Below are positions 39,238-49,367 of a stretch of DNA of 64,000 nucleotides, piece after piece. Source of the DNA: Asaia astilbis JCM 15831 (GTDB lineage Bacteria > Pseudomonadota > Alphaproteobacteria > Acetobacterales > Acetobacteraceae); the NCBI RefSeq assembly GCF_000613845.1, contig NZ_BAJT01000006.1, positions 62,001 to 126,000 of the forward strand, given 5' to 3'. Below the pieces are notes generated by a model. The model worked only from the letters and a program-made list of their open reading frames with translations, was not told where the DNA came from and searched no databases. The position numbers and the translations under genes were made by a program. How positions within the stretch are numbered: position 1 is the first letter of the stretch; every line of letters starts with the position of its first letter.

Positions 39238-39876
39238 ATGAAGTTTCGCCTTGTCGCTCTCTCTTCGATCATCGCAAGCTTTGGACTTGTGCATCCCGGC
39301 CAAGCCGCACCGGCTGATTCGGCCGCTTTCAAGCCGGCTGCCCTGCGTCCGACTGACGCAGGCTGGATCGCCCGCGTTCAGGATGCCCTGAACGCAATCC
39401 ATGTCATCAAGGCGCGGTTTCAGCAGATCGCACCCGATGGGGCTCGGTCGACCGGGCAGGCCTGGCTTGAGCGTCCGGGAAAGATGCGCTTCGATTATGA
39501 CAAGCCGAGCCCGCTGCTCCTCGTCGCCAATCAGGGGAAGATTGTTTATCAGGACCGCGAACTGGGGCAGGTGACGACACTGCCTCTGGACCGGACACCG
39601 CTCGGTCTTTTGTTGCGGCCCGATCTCAAGCTCTCAGGCGATGTGACCGTGACCGCTTTTGAACATGGACACGGATTGGTGCAGGTCACGCTCGTGCGAA
39701 CGGCGACACCTTCCGAAGGCAGCCTGACGCTCATTTTTGCAGAATCGCCGCTCACCTTGCGCTCCTGGGTCGTCAAGGACGCGCAAGGGCGTGAGACACA
39801 GATCGATCTGTTCGATGTCGCGGCCGATCAGAGCCTTGCTGAGAGTCTGTTTGCCCTGCCCAAAGAGCAGGACTGA
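39238..39876 (+). CDS. lolA: outer-membrane lipoprotein carrier LolA family
   Basis: 212 residues. Signal peptide cleaved near GQAA (about residue 23), then the LolA fold: IKARFQQIAPDGARSTGQAWLERPGKMRFDYDKPSPLLLVANQGKIVYQD and a C-terminal strand LTLIFAESPLTLRSW. It ferries lipoproteins across the periplasm. The start at 39238 was chosen because it begins the signal peptide; the frame is open upstream inside gshA. Convergent with rsmI. Confidence 0.87.
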   Translation: MKFRLVALSSIIASFGLVHPGQAAPADSAAFKPAALRPTDAGWIARVQDALNAIHVIKARFQQIAPDGARSTGQAWLERPGKMRFDYDKPSPLLLVANQGKIVYQDRELGQVTTLPLDRTPLGLLLRPDLKLSGDVTVTAFEHGHGLVQVTLVRTATPSEGSLTLIFAESPLTLRSWVVKDAQGRETQIDLFDVAADQSLAESLFALPKEQD

Positions 39877-39906
39877 ACCGACCTCGATAACACGCGACCG
39901 ACGGGC

Positions 39907-40851
39907 TTATTCCTTCCCGATTTCCAGAGCGCGGGCATAGACGACGCGTTTGGGAAGATTGACGGCGCCCGCGACCAGTGCGGCGGCATCCTTGATCGAA
40001 TGCGTTTTAAGCGCCTCGCGAAGCCGTGAATCGAGATCGTCTTCCGAGGGAGCAGAATCTTCCTTTGGTGGTCCCACAAGAATGGTGATCTCGCCACGAG
40101 GTGCGGTATCGACAAAATGAGCCTGAAGCTCTGCGAGACTGCCGCGGCGAATTTCCTCGAAGCGCTTTGTCAGCTCACGAGCTACGGCAGCCTGACGCTC
40201 TGGGCCAAAAACCACAATCAGGTCTTCAATCATGTCGAGCAGACGGTGTGGCGCTTCATACCAGATCAAAGTCGCAGAAAAGCCGACCTGTTCTGCTGCA
40301 CGCAGGATGGAGAACTGACTGCGTCTTGCAGAAGAGCGCGGAGATGCAAACCCGCTGAAGAGATAAGGATGAGGGGGCAGGCCCGAGAGGGTGAGGGCGA
40401 GTGTTGCGGCGTTGGCACCCGGCACGGCACCTACCGGGACGCCGTCTGCAATCGCGGCTCGTGCAAGCCGGAAGCCGGGATCTGACACGAGAGGGGTTCC
40501 GGCATCGGAGACGAGAGCCATCGAGGCACCGGAATGCAGCCGTGTCAGAAGCCCTGCGATCCGGCCTTCTTCATTGTGATCGTGAAGAATCTGTGTCGGT
40601 GTGGAAACATTATAGGCCTTGAGCAGTTTGGCTGTTACCCGTGTGTCTTCACACAGGATAATATCGGCAGCCTTGAGCGTCTCGATTGCACGAACGCTTA
40701 TATCGCCGAGATTGCCAATCGGCGTCGCAACAAGAGTGAGGCTGCCTGCGGGCAGGGTCGCAGAAGCTGGTGAAGTGTCATAAGCATGCTGCGGACCTTC
40801 AGGGGTCGAATCGTCAACAGGAGTATGGGTGCAAGATGGTAAGTCGGACAT
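39907..40851 (-). CDS. rsmI: 16S rRNA (cytidine1402-2'-O)-methyltransferase
   Basis: Tetrapyrrole-methylase-fold enzyme. LVATPIGNLGDISVRAIETL, then ILCEDTRVTAKLL, ALVSDAGTPLVSDPG and VPGANAATLALTLSGLP, all diagnostic of RsmI. 314 residues including a non-conserved N-terminal 30. It diverges from and overlaps (about 16 bp) the LpoA-like gene, the usual rsmI-lppC arrangement. Confidence 0.94.
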   Translation of the reverse strand: MSDLPSCTHTPVDDSTPEGPQHAYDTSPASATLPAGSLTLVATPIGNLGDISVRAIETLKAADIILCEDTRVTAKLLKAYNVSTPTQILHDHNEEGRIAGLLTRLHSGASMALVSDAGTPLVSDPGFRLARAAIADGVPVGAVPGANAATLALTLSGLPPHPYLFSGFASPRSSARRSQFSILRAAEQVGFSATLIWYEAPHRLLDMIEDLIVVFGPERQAAVARELTKRFEEIRRGSLAELQAHFVDTAPRGEITILVGPPKEDSAPSEDDLDSRLREALKTHSIKDAAALVAGAVNLPKRVVYARALEIGKE

Positions 40852-42229
40852 TCGGTCCCCGTCAGCGCGTGATTTCCTTCACATCGCTCAGGTCGGCCTC
40901 TGCATGCAAGGTCTCAGCGCTCGCTGGTGTCGCGTTACTTTCGCTCAACGCCTGTAGCGGACCTGAGACGGCTCCTCCCATCTCTCCGGTATCGCCCTCA
41001 GGAACGCAGCAGGATTCCGGCACCAAGAAAATCGGGATGCTGCTTCCGCTGACCGGCCGATTTGGCAAGCTTGGTCAGCAGATGGCGAATGCCGCGCGCA
41101 TCGCCGTGCCTGAAGGCCACGGCGTGACACTCGACATCCGCGATACCGATGCGCCCGGTCAAACGGCGGAGAGCGCAGCCCGCTCGGCTCTGGAGCAGGG
41201 CGATATCGCGTTGCTCGGTCCGTTGACGGCGCCGCAGACGGCGGCGGTCGCCACGCTTGCTCAGCCTGCCGGAGTCCCGGAATTCGCCTATACGAGCGAT
41301 CAGGCTCAGGCCGCTCCCGGTGTCTGGGTGATGGGGATCACGGTCGAACAGCAGGTAAATCGTCTTGTCGACGCAGCGGCAGCTGAGGGACGCAAGAATT
41401 TTGCGGCTTTCCTGCCTGATAACGCCCTCGGTCATGCGTTGGGTGACGCGTTGCTGCGAGCCTGTTCGATCAAGGGCCTCGCGGCACCACAGATTCTTTT
41501 CCATGCCTCGACCCCGGAGTCGATTGCCGGCGCGCTCAAGACCTTTGCCAATCTGCAGTTTCGACAGGGCCAGGTCGCACCCGCGCCGCTCGATGCGAAA
41601 CCGGCTGAGCCCGATGCCATCAATCCTCTCGGTCGTGAGCCTGCGGCGCCGACGCTTCCCGCCACCAAGGCGTCTGCAACTGGCATGACGCCCTACACGG
41701 CATCGCCACCGCCGACACCGACTGTGCCGACTGCGACCGTGGCGCTTCCTCCGCCGCCTTTCGACGCGCTCTTGCTTGGGGATACGGGTCTCCAGCTCGC
41801 AACCGTCATTGACGGTCTCAAACAGGCCGCGATCGATCCTCATCAGACCCGTATTCTCGGTCCCGCACTCTGGAGTGTCTTCGCGGGCAAGCTGGGCGCG
41901 CTGCAGGGCGGGTGGTACGCGGCTCCAGATCCGACGGCGCGCACAGATTTCGTTCAGCGTTATCGCAGTCGTTTCGGATATGCGCCGTCGGTGCTGGCAA
42001 ATGTTGCCTATGACACGGCGACCATGGCGGCTGTACTCAGCCAGCAGCCTACAGGGTTCTCACCGAAATCGCTGCTTCGTCCCGACGGTTTTGCCGGATC
42101 TGACGGGACCTTCGTCCTGCAATCGAATGGAACGGTCGCTCGTGGGCTGCTGTCTACGAGATCCTGCCGGGTGGGGGTGTGAAAATGACTTCTGCGGCAC
42201 CAAGGCGGCTTGCCCGAACCGCACCCTGA
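40836..42229 (+). CDS. LpoA-like penicillin-binding protein activator (lipoprotein), frame broken near end
   Basis: Outer-membrane lipoprotein with a periplasmic-binding-protein-like fold, related to the C-domain of LpoA/LppC that activates cell-wall synthases. Lipobox LNAC at about residue 40, then IGMLLPLTGRFGKLGQQM. A proline-rich linker (about 255-300) interrupts the domain. The frame breaks at about 42147; one added base replaces the short tail with AVYEILPGGGVKMTSAAP, extending the protein to the stop at 42229. Divergent from rsmI. About 464 residues. Confidence 0.87.
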
Positions 42230-42309
42230 TCGGCGCTGCTTCAGACGCAGCGCTATTAAATCGATGTTTTCTTATCGCCCCTGACACAGCATGGGGGCGA
42301 TGAGGATGC

Positions 42310-42681
42310 TCAGGCTGCGGCGATCGACTTGAGCGGAAGGACCGGTCGCACTGTGTGGAGTGCAAGCTCAAGGCTGGCATAGACGCCAAGCTCATGGTCC
42401 CGAATGTGGTCGATCAGAACCCAGCGCAGACCACGCGGCTTGATCATATAGGCGGGGTCTGCATTTTCACGCACCCAAACCAGAATATGGGCGACAGTCT
42501 CGTCGCGGCCATCCAACGTCTCGGTTTCGATGTCCGCGTCGCACAGGCCCATCGCCATGCCGGCCTGCAGCCACTGCGAGAGATACTCGCGATGGCGGGG
42601 CAGGACGTTGAATCGCAATGGAATCACATTGCTGAGAGGTGCTGGAGTTTCGTTCTTGGGAAACGGCAGCGTCTGGGCCAT
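42310..42681 (-). CDS. conserved-looking hypothetical protein
   Basis: 123 residues, cytosolic, no signal peptide. The N-terminus is proline-rich (LPFPKNETPAPLSNVIPL); the rest is a compact helical/beta domain (REYLSQWLQAGMAMGL, HILVWVRENADPAYMI). Good codon usage and an ordinary composition support a real gene. No family recognised. Convergent with the LpoA-like gene. Confidence 0.65.
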   Translation of the reverse strand: MAQTLPFPKNETPAPLSNVIPLRFNVLPRHREYLSQWLQAGMAMGLCDADIETETLDGRDETVAHILVWVRENADPAYMIKPRGLRWVLIDHIRDHELGVYASLELALHTVRPVLPLKSIAAA

Positions 42682-42869
42682 ACGTTGCGTCCTACATATC
42701 TGGGTTCGACTCAGAGGCTAGACGGCAAAAGTGGACGGCCTCAACGTAAAATTACGTCTTGTGACCAATTTCTGTCATGAGAATGACTTGGTGTTGCATA
42801 AAAACAATGGTTTGTTTCGCGGGCGACGCTCTCAAGTAAAAGTATCAAATACTTTCAAAAAGAAGATAA

Positions 42870-43793
42870 TCAGCTCTTTGTTCTAGTATAGATCTCTTTG
42901 GGCCAGCGTCGGTGCAGCCAGAGCCAGGATCCCGGGATGTCACGGATCCATCGTTCCAAGCAATCATTCAGTTGCTGGGTAAGAGACCCGATTTCGAGTT
43001 GTCTGGGTGCTTCCGGATCTGGCGATAAAACCGGTCCGACTTCCAGATGGAGACGGGCCGGCCCGCGACGAATGATGCGTCCGGTCACGATTACACAATT
43101 ATATTTGACTGCGAATACGGCCGCCGCCGAGGCGGTCATGGCAGGCAGACCGAAGAATCGGCACTCAATGCCATCATTCATCTTCTGGTCGCCCAGAATA
43201 CCAAGATGATGTCCCAGAGAGAGGTGACGTAAAGCAAGGCGTGCTCCCTTGGCACCCTTTGCAAACATGGGTGCATCGCAGCCCATGGCCCTCGCGCGCA
43301 GGTCGATAATCAAGCGGTCGATCAGGGGGTTTCCCGCTGCCCTGTAGAAAGAGGCAAAGGGTAATCCGTGACGCGCCACGATGGGCGGGAGCATCTCCCA
43401 ATTGCCGATATGGCCGGAGAAAAAGATAACCGGTCGTTTCGTTGCGGCAGCCTGTTCAAGTATTTGTGAGTTGCCGATACTCCATCCCGGGCCCGTGGCA
43501 GTGTCACGTTTGAGATGGGAGAGGTGGGGGAACTCCGCCACGGTACGTCCGAGATTTTCCCAGCAGTCCCGAACGATTCTGTCTCTTTCGACCTCGCTTG
43601 TCCTGGGCAGGGCGAGAGCAAGGTTGGCGTGAGCGACCCCGGAGACGGGCAGACGAGGCCCGATCTTTCGGGCCAACCAGCCGCCGAGATTTGACGCCGT
43701 GGCTGGAGGAAGGCTGGAGAGTCCTGCCAACAAAATGCGGGCCAGTGCATATTCGGCCCTGTGTAGCAGTGTGATGGCAGGTGTCTCGCTCAT
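42870..43793 (-). CDS. lpxL: lipid A biosynthesis acyltransferase (LpxL/HtrB family)
   Basis: Adds a secondary acyl chain to Kdo2-lipid IVA at the inner membrane. The catalytic HxxxxE motif is HIGNWE; LGILGDQKMNDGIECRFFG and the C-terminal PGSWLWLHRRWP are typical. 307 residues, intact. Nine bases after lpxK in the same direction, within an lpxL-lpxK-waaA-DUF374 block. Chain length and position cannot be told, so LpxL versus LpxM is open. Confidence 0.9.
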   Translation of the reverse strand: MSETPAITLLHRAEYALARILLAGLSSLPPATASNLGGWLARKIGPRLPVSGVAHANLALALPRTSEVERDRIVRDCWENLGRTVAEFPHLSHLKRDTATGPGWSIGNSQILEQAAATKRPVIFFSGHIGNWEMLPPIVARHGLPFASFYRAAGNPLIDRLIIDLRARAMGCDAPMFAKGAKGARLALRHLSLGHHLGILGDQKMNDGIECRFFGLPAMTASAAAVFAVKYNCVIVTGRIIRRGPARLHLEVGPVLSPDPEAPRQLEIGSLTQQLNDCLERWIRDIPGSWLWLHRRWPKEIYTRTKS

Positions 43794-43802
43794 AAGGCGG
43801 CT

Positions 43803-44795
43803 CTACACATTCGTCAGAAGCAGGTCCAGCAGACGTTCGGGTGCTCCGGGATCCGCCCAAAGAAGCTCCACATCGATCACGACGACATCGTCGCGAAGCC
43901 ATCCCGGTATTTTGACCCAGTCCTTTCGCGTCGTGACCAGAACGGTGCCGGGCTGCCTCGCGAGCACCGACAGGCGCCGGCAGTCACGCTCGGTGTAATC
44001 GTGATGGTCGTCGAAGGCGATCGTCCGCATGGGAGGGGCGCCCGCTTCGGTCAGCATGTCGAAGAATTTCTCCGGCCTGCCGATGCCGGCAAACGCGATG
44101 ACCTGCTTCCCTTGCAGCTTTCTGATCGAGGCTGAGGGAATGAGCTTTGCGGCAAGACAGGGGAGTGATGCAGGCAGGGAGGGGGCGAGATTGGTGTCGT
44201 CGCGCCCGATCAGGATAACCGCGTCAGAGCGTGCCAGCCCCTTGTGGGCGGGTTCTCGCAGGGGGCCAGCCGGGACGATACGCCCATTGCCCAGTCCAGC
44301 TCCGCCATCGATCGTAATGAGCCTGAGAGTCTGGTGCAGGGTCAGATTCTGTAACCCATCATCCATCACAAGGCAGGTCGCGCCTGCCTCGGCAGCCAGA
44401 AATGCCGTTTCTCCCCGATCACGCCCTATCCAGACAGGGAAATCCTGAGCAAGCATGAAAGGTTCATCCCCGACATCACGAGCGGTGTGCTCACCTGGAA
44501 TGACACGCAGGGGGCCTTCAAGAGTGCCACCGTAGCCGCGGCTCAGGAGATGTGGGACCTGGCCGCGTGCCTGAAGGCGTTTGGCCAGATCGCGAACCAG
44601 GATGGTTTTGCCTGTACCGCCGACGCTTAAATTGCCGCAGCAGAGAACGGGCAGGGAGGAGAGGGCTGGGGACGCGCGAAGGGTCCGCAGGCTGCCGACC
44701 GCCCCCACCGCCCAGGAAAGGGGGGCTAGGGCGTGCGCCTGCCATGTCGGCGTCGTGCGTTTCCAAAATGCGGGAGGGCCGAGCTTCAGACGCAT
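43803..44795 (-). CDS. lpxK: tetraacyldisaccharide 4'-kinase
   Basis: Phosphorylates the lipid A disaccharide. Walker A loop in CCGNLSVGGTGKT, the LpxK version; LLSRGYGG follows, then VMDDGLQN and GRPEKFFDML. N-terminal hydrophobic helix (APLSWAVGAVGSL) for membrane association. 330 residues. Overlaps the end of waaA by 10 bp, so coupled. Confidence 0.93.
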   Translation of the reverse strand: MRLKLGPPAFWKRTTPTWQAHALAPLSWAVGAVGSLRTLRASPALSSLPVLCCGNLSVGGTGKTILVRDLAKRLQARGQVPHLLSRGYGGTLEGPLRVIPGEHTARDVGDEPFMLAQDFPVWIGRDRGETAFLAAEAGATCLVMDDGLQNLTLHQTLRLITIDGGAGLGNGRIVPAGPLREPAHKGLARSDAVILIGRDDTNLAPSLPASLPCLAAKLIPSASIRKLQGKQVIAFAGIGRPEKFFDMLTEAGAPPMRTIAFDDHHDYTERDCRRLSVLARQPGTVLVTTRKDWVKIPGWLRDDVVVIDVELLWADPGAPERLLDLLLTNV

Positions 44796-46033
44796 AAGGC
44801 GTCAATGCGGTCGAGAAGGGCTGCGGGGACGCCCTCCTCCGACTGGAGCTTTGCCCTCGCCTGCTGCGCACGCGCCCGCCAAGGCATGGGGTCTTTCATC
44901 ACCGAGTCAATCCAGTCAGCCAAATCGTTGTCACTCTGTATAGGGGCTACGAGCCCCGTGAGTTGCTCGAAGGCAGGCCGAAAATTGTCGCAAAACGGTC
45001 CGGTGGCGAGAGGCACTTCCAGTCTGGCTGGTTCGAAAGGGTTGTGTCCCCCACCTGGAGCCACAAGGGAGTTGCCGATGAAAGCGCACTGGGCCAGGCG
45101 GTAGAAGAGTCCGAGCTCGCCCAGAGAATCGGCAATCCATATGGAGTCTGTCGGACCTGGTGCGGCACCTTTTGAGCGCAAGGGCGGTTTGCTGTCGAGC
45201 AACGTGGCGATCTGGGCCCCGCGCACCGGGTGCCTTGGCGCGATGATTGTCAGCAGATCCGGGATGCTGAGACGAAGTTTCGCAATGGCCCGGAGGATGA
45301 TCTCGTCTTCGCCGCTATGGGTCGACGCGGCGAGAAATACAGGTCTCGTCCCGATCTGCGCCCTGAGCGACCGAAGCTCGTCCATATTGACAGAAGGGGG
45401 CGGTGCATTTGCCTTGAGATCGCCATAGCAAACGACGTCCCGGGCTCCCAGTGCGGCAAAATGGGCCGCGTCCTGCTCGCCCCGCGCGGCAACGAAATCG
45501 AGACGTTTGAAGATCGGTGGTACCAGACGTCTCATCTGGTGCCATCGCTTCCAGGATCTGGTTGAAAGGCGCGCATTCAGAACGCCGACGGGAATAGCCC
45601 GGCGGGTGCAGGCCAGTAAGATGCCGGGCCAAAGCTCACTATCTGTCAGCAGCAGGGCAGAGGGACGCCAGTGATCGAGGAAGCGCCTTGTCCAGAGCGG
45701 CACGTCATAGGGGATGAACTGATGGATCAGGCGGTTGGAAAGCTCGCCTGCCTGAGCACAGAACCCTGTGACGATATCCGCTCCGCTGATCGTCGCGGTG
45801 GTGATTAGGAACTGACGTGTCGGATGTCGTTCCGCCAGGGCTTCGATCAGAGGCAGGATGGAATGCGTCTCACCGACGCTTGCGGCGTGAAGCCAGAGAA
45901 GAGTGCCCTCGGGTCGCGCCAGTTTGGTCCGGCCGCGCCGCTCGGGAAGGCGCTCAAGGCGTTCTTTACCGCGGCGTAGACGGATCAGCATCATGGCCCG
46001 CAGACCCGGCATGAGCGCGGTTCCCAGAGCCAT
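44786..46033 (-). CDS. waaA: 3-deoxy-D-manno-octulosonic acid transferase
   Basis: Adds Kdo to lipid A (GT30). LRRGKERLERLPERRG, then LLWLHAASVGE with the catalytic glutamate, LTDSELWPGILLACTRRAIPVGVLNARLS, LAASTHSGEDEIIL and APGGGHNPFEPARLEVPLATGP. The ATG at 46033 gives 415 residues, normal size. The same frame continues upstream without a stop into the C-terminal part of the DUF374 gene, so the true boundary is uncertain; a start at a non-ATG codon a few residues earlier (near LADHLW) is possible. Confidence 0.9.
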   Translation of the reverse strand: MALGTALMPGLRAMMLIRLRRGKERLERLPERRGRTKLARPEGTLLWLHAASVGETHSILPLIEALAERHPTRQFLITTATISGADIVTGFCAQAGELSNRLIHQFIPYDVPLWTRRFLDHWRPSALLLTDSELWPGILLACTRRAIPVGVLNARLSTRSWKRWHQMRRLVPPIFKRLDFVAARGEQDAAHFAALGARDVVCYGDLKANAPPPSVNMDELRSLRAQIGTRPVFLAASTHSGEDEIILRAIAKLRLSIPDLLTIIAPRHPVRGAQIATLLDSKPPLRSKGAAPGPTDSIWIADSLGELGLFYRLAQCAFIGNSLVAPGGGHNPFEPARLEVPLATGPFCDNFRPAFEQLTGLVAPIQSDNDLADWIDSVMKDPMPWRARAQQARAKLQSEEGVPAALLDRIDALCV

Positions 46034-46743
46034 CCAGAGGTGATCGGCCAGGCCAGCACGGCCCAGTTTCAGGCAGGCCTCGGCACGGGCCGATTGAGCC
46101 TTCAGTTTTTGGCCGATTTCTTCGGGGGTAACCGGGAGCGTGCAGGGGGCTCCATAAAGAAGATAGCCCCGACCGAAAGGAAGGGGCACACGAAGCCGGT
46201 CCCAGCTGGGCAGGGTGATGCCCGTGCATGCGGCACCGATCGGTACCAGTGGTGAGCCTGCCAGGCGCATGAGGCTTCCGCACCGGGCTGGACAGTCTCC
46301 GCAGGCCCGCGAGGGCCGTCGGGTGTGATCGCGAAGATTGCACCATCACGCAGGACCGAACAGGCCTGACGCAGGGCTCTGCTTCCGCCCTTGTTCTTGC
46401 CGTTTCGATCACTCGACCCTTCGATCCCTGTGATGCCCCATGGCGCAATGAGGTCGCCGATAAACTGTCCATCTCGGTTGCGGCTGACCATGACCGTGAT
46501 CTTGAGTTCGGGCTTGAGTGTGTGGGCCCATCTGCACATTGCGGGCAGCATGAGCAAGGTCCGGTGCCACGCGACCGTGATGCACCCGTTAGCGCTTCGG
46601 TCGGATTTCTGCAGGAGAGACGGAAGTGCTTCGGATGCCCCTGTAACGGTCCAGCGCGTGGTGCGTATGGTGAGATCCACATAACCCCGCGCCAAAATCA
46701 TAAGCGCCCGGTTTCTCAGGTTTTTGAGAGTGATGCGGTTCAT
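46034..46743 (-). CDS. DUF374 lysophospholipid acyltransferase family protein, frame broken, no stop before waaA
   Basis: LPLAT-like protein: ITVAWHRTLLMLP with the catalytic histidine, VMVSRNRDGQFIGDLIAPWGI, SSDRNGKNKGGSRALRQ, ITPDGPRGPAETVQPGA and, after the break, SPLVPIGAACTGITLPSWDRL and VPLPFGRGYLLYG. One added base at about 46273 joins the two frames (GAEALMRLAGSPLV). After repair the frame runs straight into waaA; either a stop has been lost by another missing base or the genes are fused. Such genes commonly precede waaA. About 237 residues to the waaA ATG. Confidence 0.8.
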
Positions 46744-46810
46744 TCGGTGACTGAAGGGCAAGCACGCATGGGAGGCCGGTAGCATGTCCGACCTCTGATA
46801 GCAAAAATCA

Positions 46811-47698
46811 TTAACGGCTCATGAGAACGGTCAATTCGGCATGTTCCAGAACGTGCCGGGTCGCCCCGCCGAGGATCATCTGTCGCAAACGAGAATGGGA
46901 GTATGCCCCCATCGTGAGCATGTCGGCGTTGAATTCTTTACAGGCTGCGAGGATGCCGGCCCCAATGTCACGCTCTATTGGTTTGAAGACGCAAATCTCG
47001 GCATCAACGCCGTGGAGCTTCAAATAGTCCTGAACCGTATCCGCTTCTGGACCGCGACGGTGGTAATCGACACTGGTCAGAATCTGAACGGCCTCGGCGC
47101 GCTTGGCGTAAGGCAGAGCGCCACGAAGGGCCGATCCTGCTTCGGCCGTTCCGTTCCAGGCGATGCAGATCCGCTTACCTGAGCTGGCAGGCGGGGTTGG
47201 CGGGGCAATGACCAGAGGACAGCCGCTATCATACAGGACGGCGTGCAGGACTTCAGACGCTCTTGCGTTATCGTTGGGCCCCAGATGCGGCATCAAGGTG
47301 ATGTCCGACAGACGCGCGCGCCAGGTGACGGCTTCATGTTCCGAACCGGTCAGAAATTCCAGAGAGGCGCTCAGCCTGGCTGCGGCAAGAGGCTCGTTTT
47401 CGAGAAAGCCCTGTTTGGCGTCGATGTCGTTCTCTTTGATGAAGCTGTCATATTTCAGACGTACCTGAAGCATCCGACGATGGGCTTCATGTTCGGCAGC
47501 TTCCATCATCTCGTGGATCATCGAGCTCGAAAGACCCTCTCCGGTCAGCGCCGACATCTCATTGGGGTCGTCCCCTACCAGAACCGTCGAAAGATGGGCG
47601 TTGAACGCTCGAGCATGCAAAAGCCCCACACGCAGAACCGCATCGATGTTCCCGGCACCATTAAGGGGGACAAGGATATTTCGGATGTCGTTGGCCAT
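46811..47698 (-). CDS. tandem universal stress protein (UspA family)
   Basis: 295 residues with two Usp domains: about 1-150 (NILVPLNGAGNIDAVLR) and about 165-295 (RICIAWNGTAEAGSALRGALPYA). The second ends with MGAYSHSRLRQMILGGATRHVLEHAELTVL, matching the G-x2-G-x9-G(S/T) ATP-binding pattern closely. Cytosolic stress protein; exact role unknown. Intact and monocistronic by position. Confidence 0.9.
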   Translation of the reverse strand: MANDIRNILVPLNGAGNIDAVLRVGLLHARAFNAHLSTVLVGDDPNEMSALTGEGLSSSMIHEMMEAAEHEAHRRMLQVRLKYDSFIKENDIDAKQGFLENEPLAAARLSASLEFLTGSEHEAVTWRARLSDITLMPHLGPNDNARASEVLHAVLYDSGCPLVIAPPTPPASSGKRICIAWNGTAEAGSALRGALPYAKRAEAVQILTSVDYHRRGPEADTVQDYLKLHGVDAEICVFKPIERDIGAGILAACKEFNADMLTMGAYSHSRLRQMILGGATRHVLEHAELTVLMSR

Positions 47699-47770
47699 GG
47701 GGATCTCACTTAGTCATCAAGGTGAACAGAGACAGCCGGGTTCAGAGCCGGACCCGGAGAGGCATTGGGA

Positions 47771-48382
47771 TCAGGGGTAGAGACGGGTCACCGCCCAGTC
47801 ATTCTCCTGTCGGGTCCAGGTGGCGCGGTCATGCATGCGAAAAGGACGGTCCTGCCAGAATTCCATCTGATCGGGGACAAGCCTGAAACCAGACCAGTTA
47901 TCCGGTCTTTGCGGTTCCTGCCCCTCGAAGCGATCCGTCACTGCCTTGATCCGCTCTTCGAATTCGACGCGCGAGGCCAGCGGCCTAGACTGGTCCGAGG
48001 CGATCGCGCCGATGCGCGAATTACGACTGCGGCTCGCGAAATAACGATCGGCTTCCTCGTTGCTGACAGGCTCCACCGGTCCCTCGATACGGATCTGACG
48101 CCGCAGCGATTTCCAGTGGAACAGCAGCGCTGCATGAGGATTGGCGAGCAGTTCGCTCCCCTTGCGGCTCTCGAGGTTCGTATAAAAGACGAAACCGCGC
48201 TCATCGACGCCTTTAAGAAGGATCATGCGCACAGAAGGAACGCCGCTGGCCGTAGCAGTCGCGATGGCCATCGCGTTCGGGTCATTTGGCTCCTTTGCCT
48301 CGGCCTCCTCCATCCATTCAGTAAACAGCGCAAAGGGGTCTGCATCGAGGGGAATAAGGGGAAGGGTGGTTTCTGGTGGCAT
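47771..48382 (-). CDS. pdxH: pyridoxamine 5'-phosphate oxidase
   Basis: FMN-dependent oxidase making pyridoxal phosphate. [40 protein letters not shown], and the C-terminal signature [15 protein letters not shown] with a final RLYP. 203 residues, intact. Divergent from fabI. Confidence 0.94.
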   Translation of the reverse strand: MPPETTLPLIPLDADPFALFTEWMEEAEAKEPNDPNAMAIATATASGVPSVRMILLKGVDERGFVFYTNLESRKGSELLANPHAALLFHWKSLRRQIRIEGPVEPVSNEEADRYFASRSRNSRIGAIASDQSRPLASRVEFEERIKAVTDRFEGQEPQRPDNWSGFRLVPDQMEFWQDRPFRMHDRATWTRQENDWAVTRLYP

Positions 48383-48523
48383 GACAGGAGCCTCCTGCTT
48401 GAATTCGATCCGTCTTCTTCGCCTAACCTAACGTGTCAACTCCAGACTTGTTTGCGCGGCGGGCATGTGCGACGAAGCGGTTCGCTTTTATTCTCACTGC
48501 TGACATTAACCGGGATCTGCCTC

Positions 48524-49366
48524 ATGTCCACCGCTTCCTTCGATCTCCCAACCGGGACGCTGATGGCGGGCAAGCGCGGCCTTGTAATGGGCGTCGCCAA
48601 TGACCGTTCCATTGCCTGGGCCATCGCGTCTGCCTGCGCTGCCCAAGGAGCAGAGCTTGCCTTCACCTATCAGGGTGAAGCGCTGGGCAAGCGGGTCAAG
48701 CCACTGGCAGAGAGCGTCGGCTCCTCACTCGTTCTGTCCTGTGACGTCGGAGATGATGCCGATATCGATCGCACATTCGATGAAATCGAGAAAGCCTGGG
48801 GCAAGATCGATTTCGTCGTCCATGCTATCGGCTGGGCTGACAAGCAGTATCTGCGCGGGCGCTATGTCGATACGCCTCGCGACGCTTTTCTCAAAGCGAT
48901 GGATATTTCCTGCTTCTCCTTCACAGCCGTGGCGCGTCGTGCGGCAGCGCTCATGAACGAGGGCGGATCTTTGCTGACGCTCTCCTATCTTGGGGCCGAG
49001 CGCGTGATGCCTCATTATAATGTGATGGGTGTGGCGAAAGCCGCGCTTGAAGCGTCGGTTCGCTATATGGCTGCGGATCTCGGCAAGGATAACATCCGTG
49101 TCAATGCCATCTCTGCCGGCCCGATCATGACACTGGCCGCAAACGGGATTGGCGATTTCCGCTATATTCTGCGCTGGAACCAGCTCAACGCTCCGATGGA
49201 GCGCAATGTGTCGCTCAAGGATGTCGGCGGCGCGGGGCTGTATTTCCTCTCCGAGCTTTCCTCGGGGACGACGGGCGAGATTCATCACGTCGATTGTGGT
49301 TATCACGTGGTTGGCATGAAGAACCCTGGCGCACCCGATATTGCGGCTGTGTCTTCAGAAGGCTGA
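48524..49366 (+). CDS. fabI: enoyl-ACP reductase (NADH), FabI type
   Basis: Last reductive step of fatty acid elongation. N-terminal [32 protein letters not shown] for NAD binding, then HAIGWADK, and the Y-x6-K catalytic pair in [20 protein letters not shown]. 280 residues from the ATG at 48524; the open frame upstream is antisense to pdxH and not coding. Followed by aroC after one base. Confidence 0.94.
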   Translation: MSTASFDLPTGTLMAGKRGLVMGVANDRSIAWAIASACAAQGAELAFTYQGEALGKRVKPLAESVGSSLVLSCDVGDDADIDRTFDEIEKAWGKIDFVVHAIGWADKQYLRGRYVDTPRDAFLKAMDISCFSFTAVARRAAALMNEGGSLLTLSYLGAERVMPHYNVMGVAKAALEASVRYMAADLGKDNIRVNAISAGPIMTLAANGIGDFRYILRWNQLNAPMERNVSLKDVGGAGLYFLSELSSGTTGEIHHVDCGYHVVGMKNPGAPDIAAVSSEG

Positions 49367-49367
49367 T

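Noticed and set aside
42274-42301. ATCGCCCC/GGGGCGAT hairpin after the LpoA-like gene
   Set aside because: Eight-bp stem with a 12-nt loop and no T-run; too weak to call a terminator.
14514-48431. CCTAACCTAA shared by the argH/amidohydrolase and pdxH/fabI divergent regions
   Set aside because: Only two copies seen by eye and too short to call an operator.
47765-48523. N-terminal extension of fabI frame antisense to pdxH
   Set aside because: FabI begins normally at 48524; the extension is the reverse strand of pdxH.
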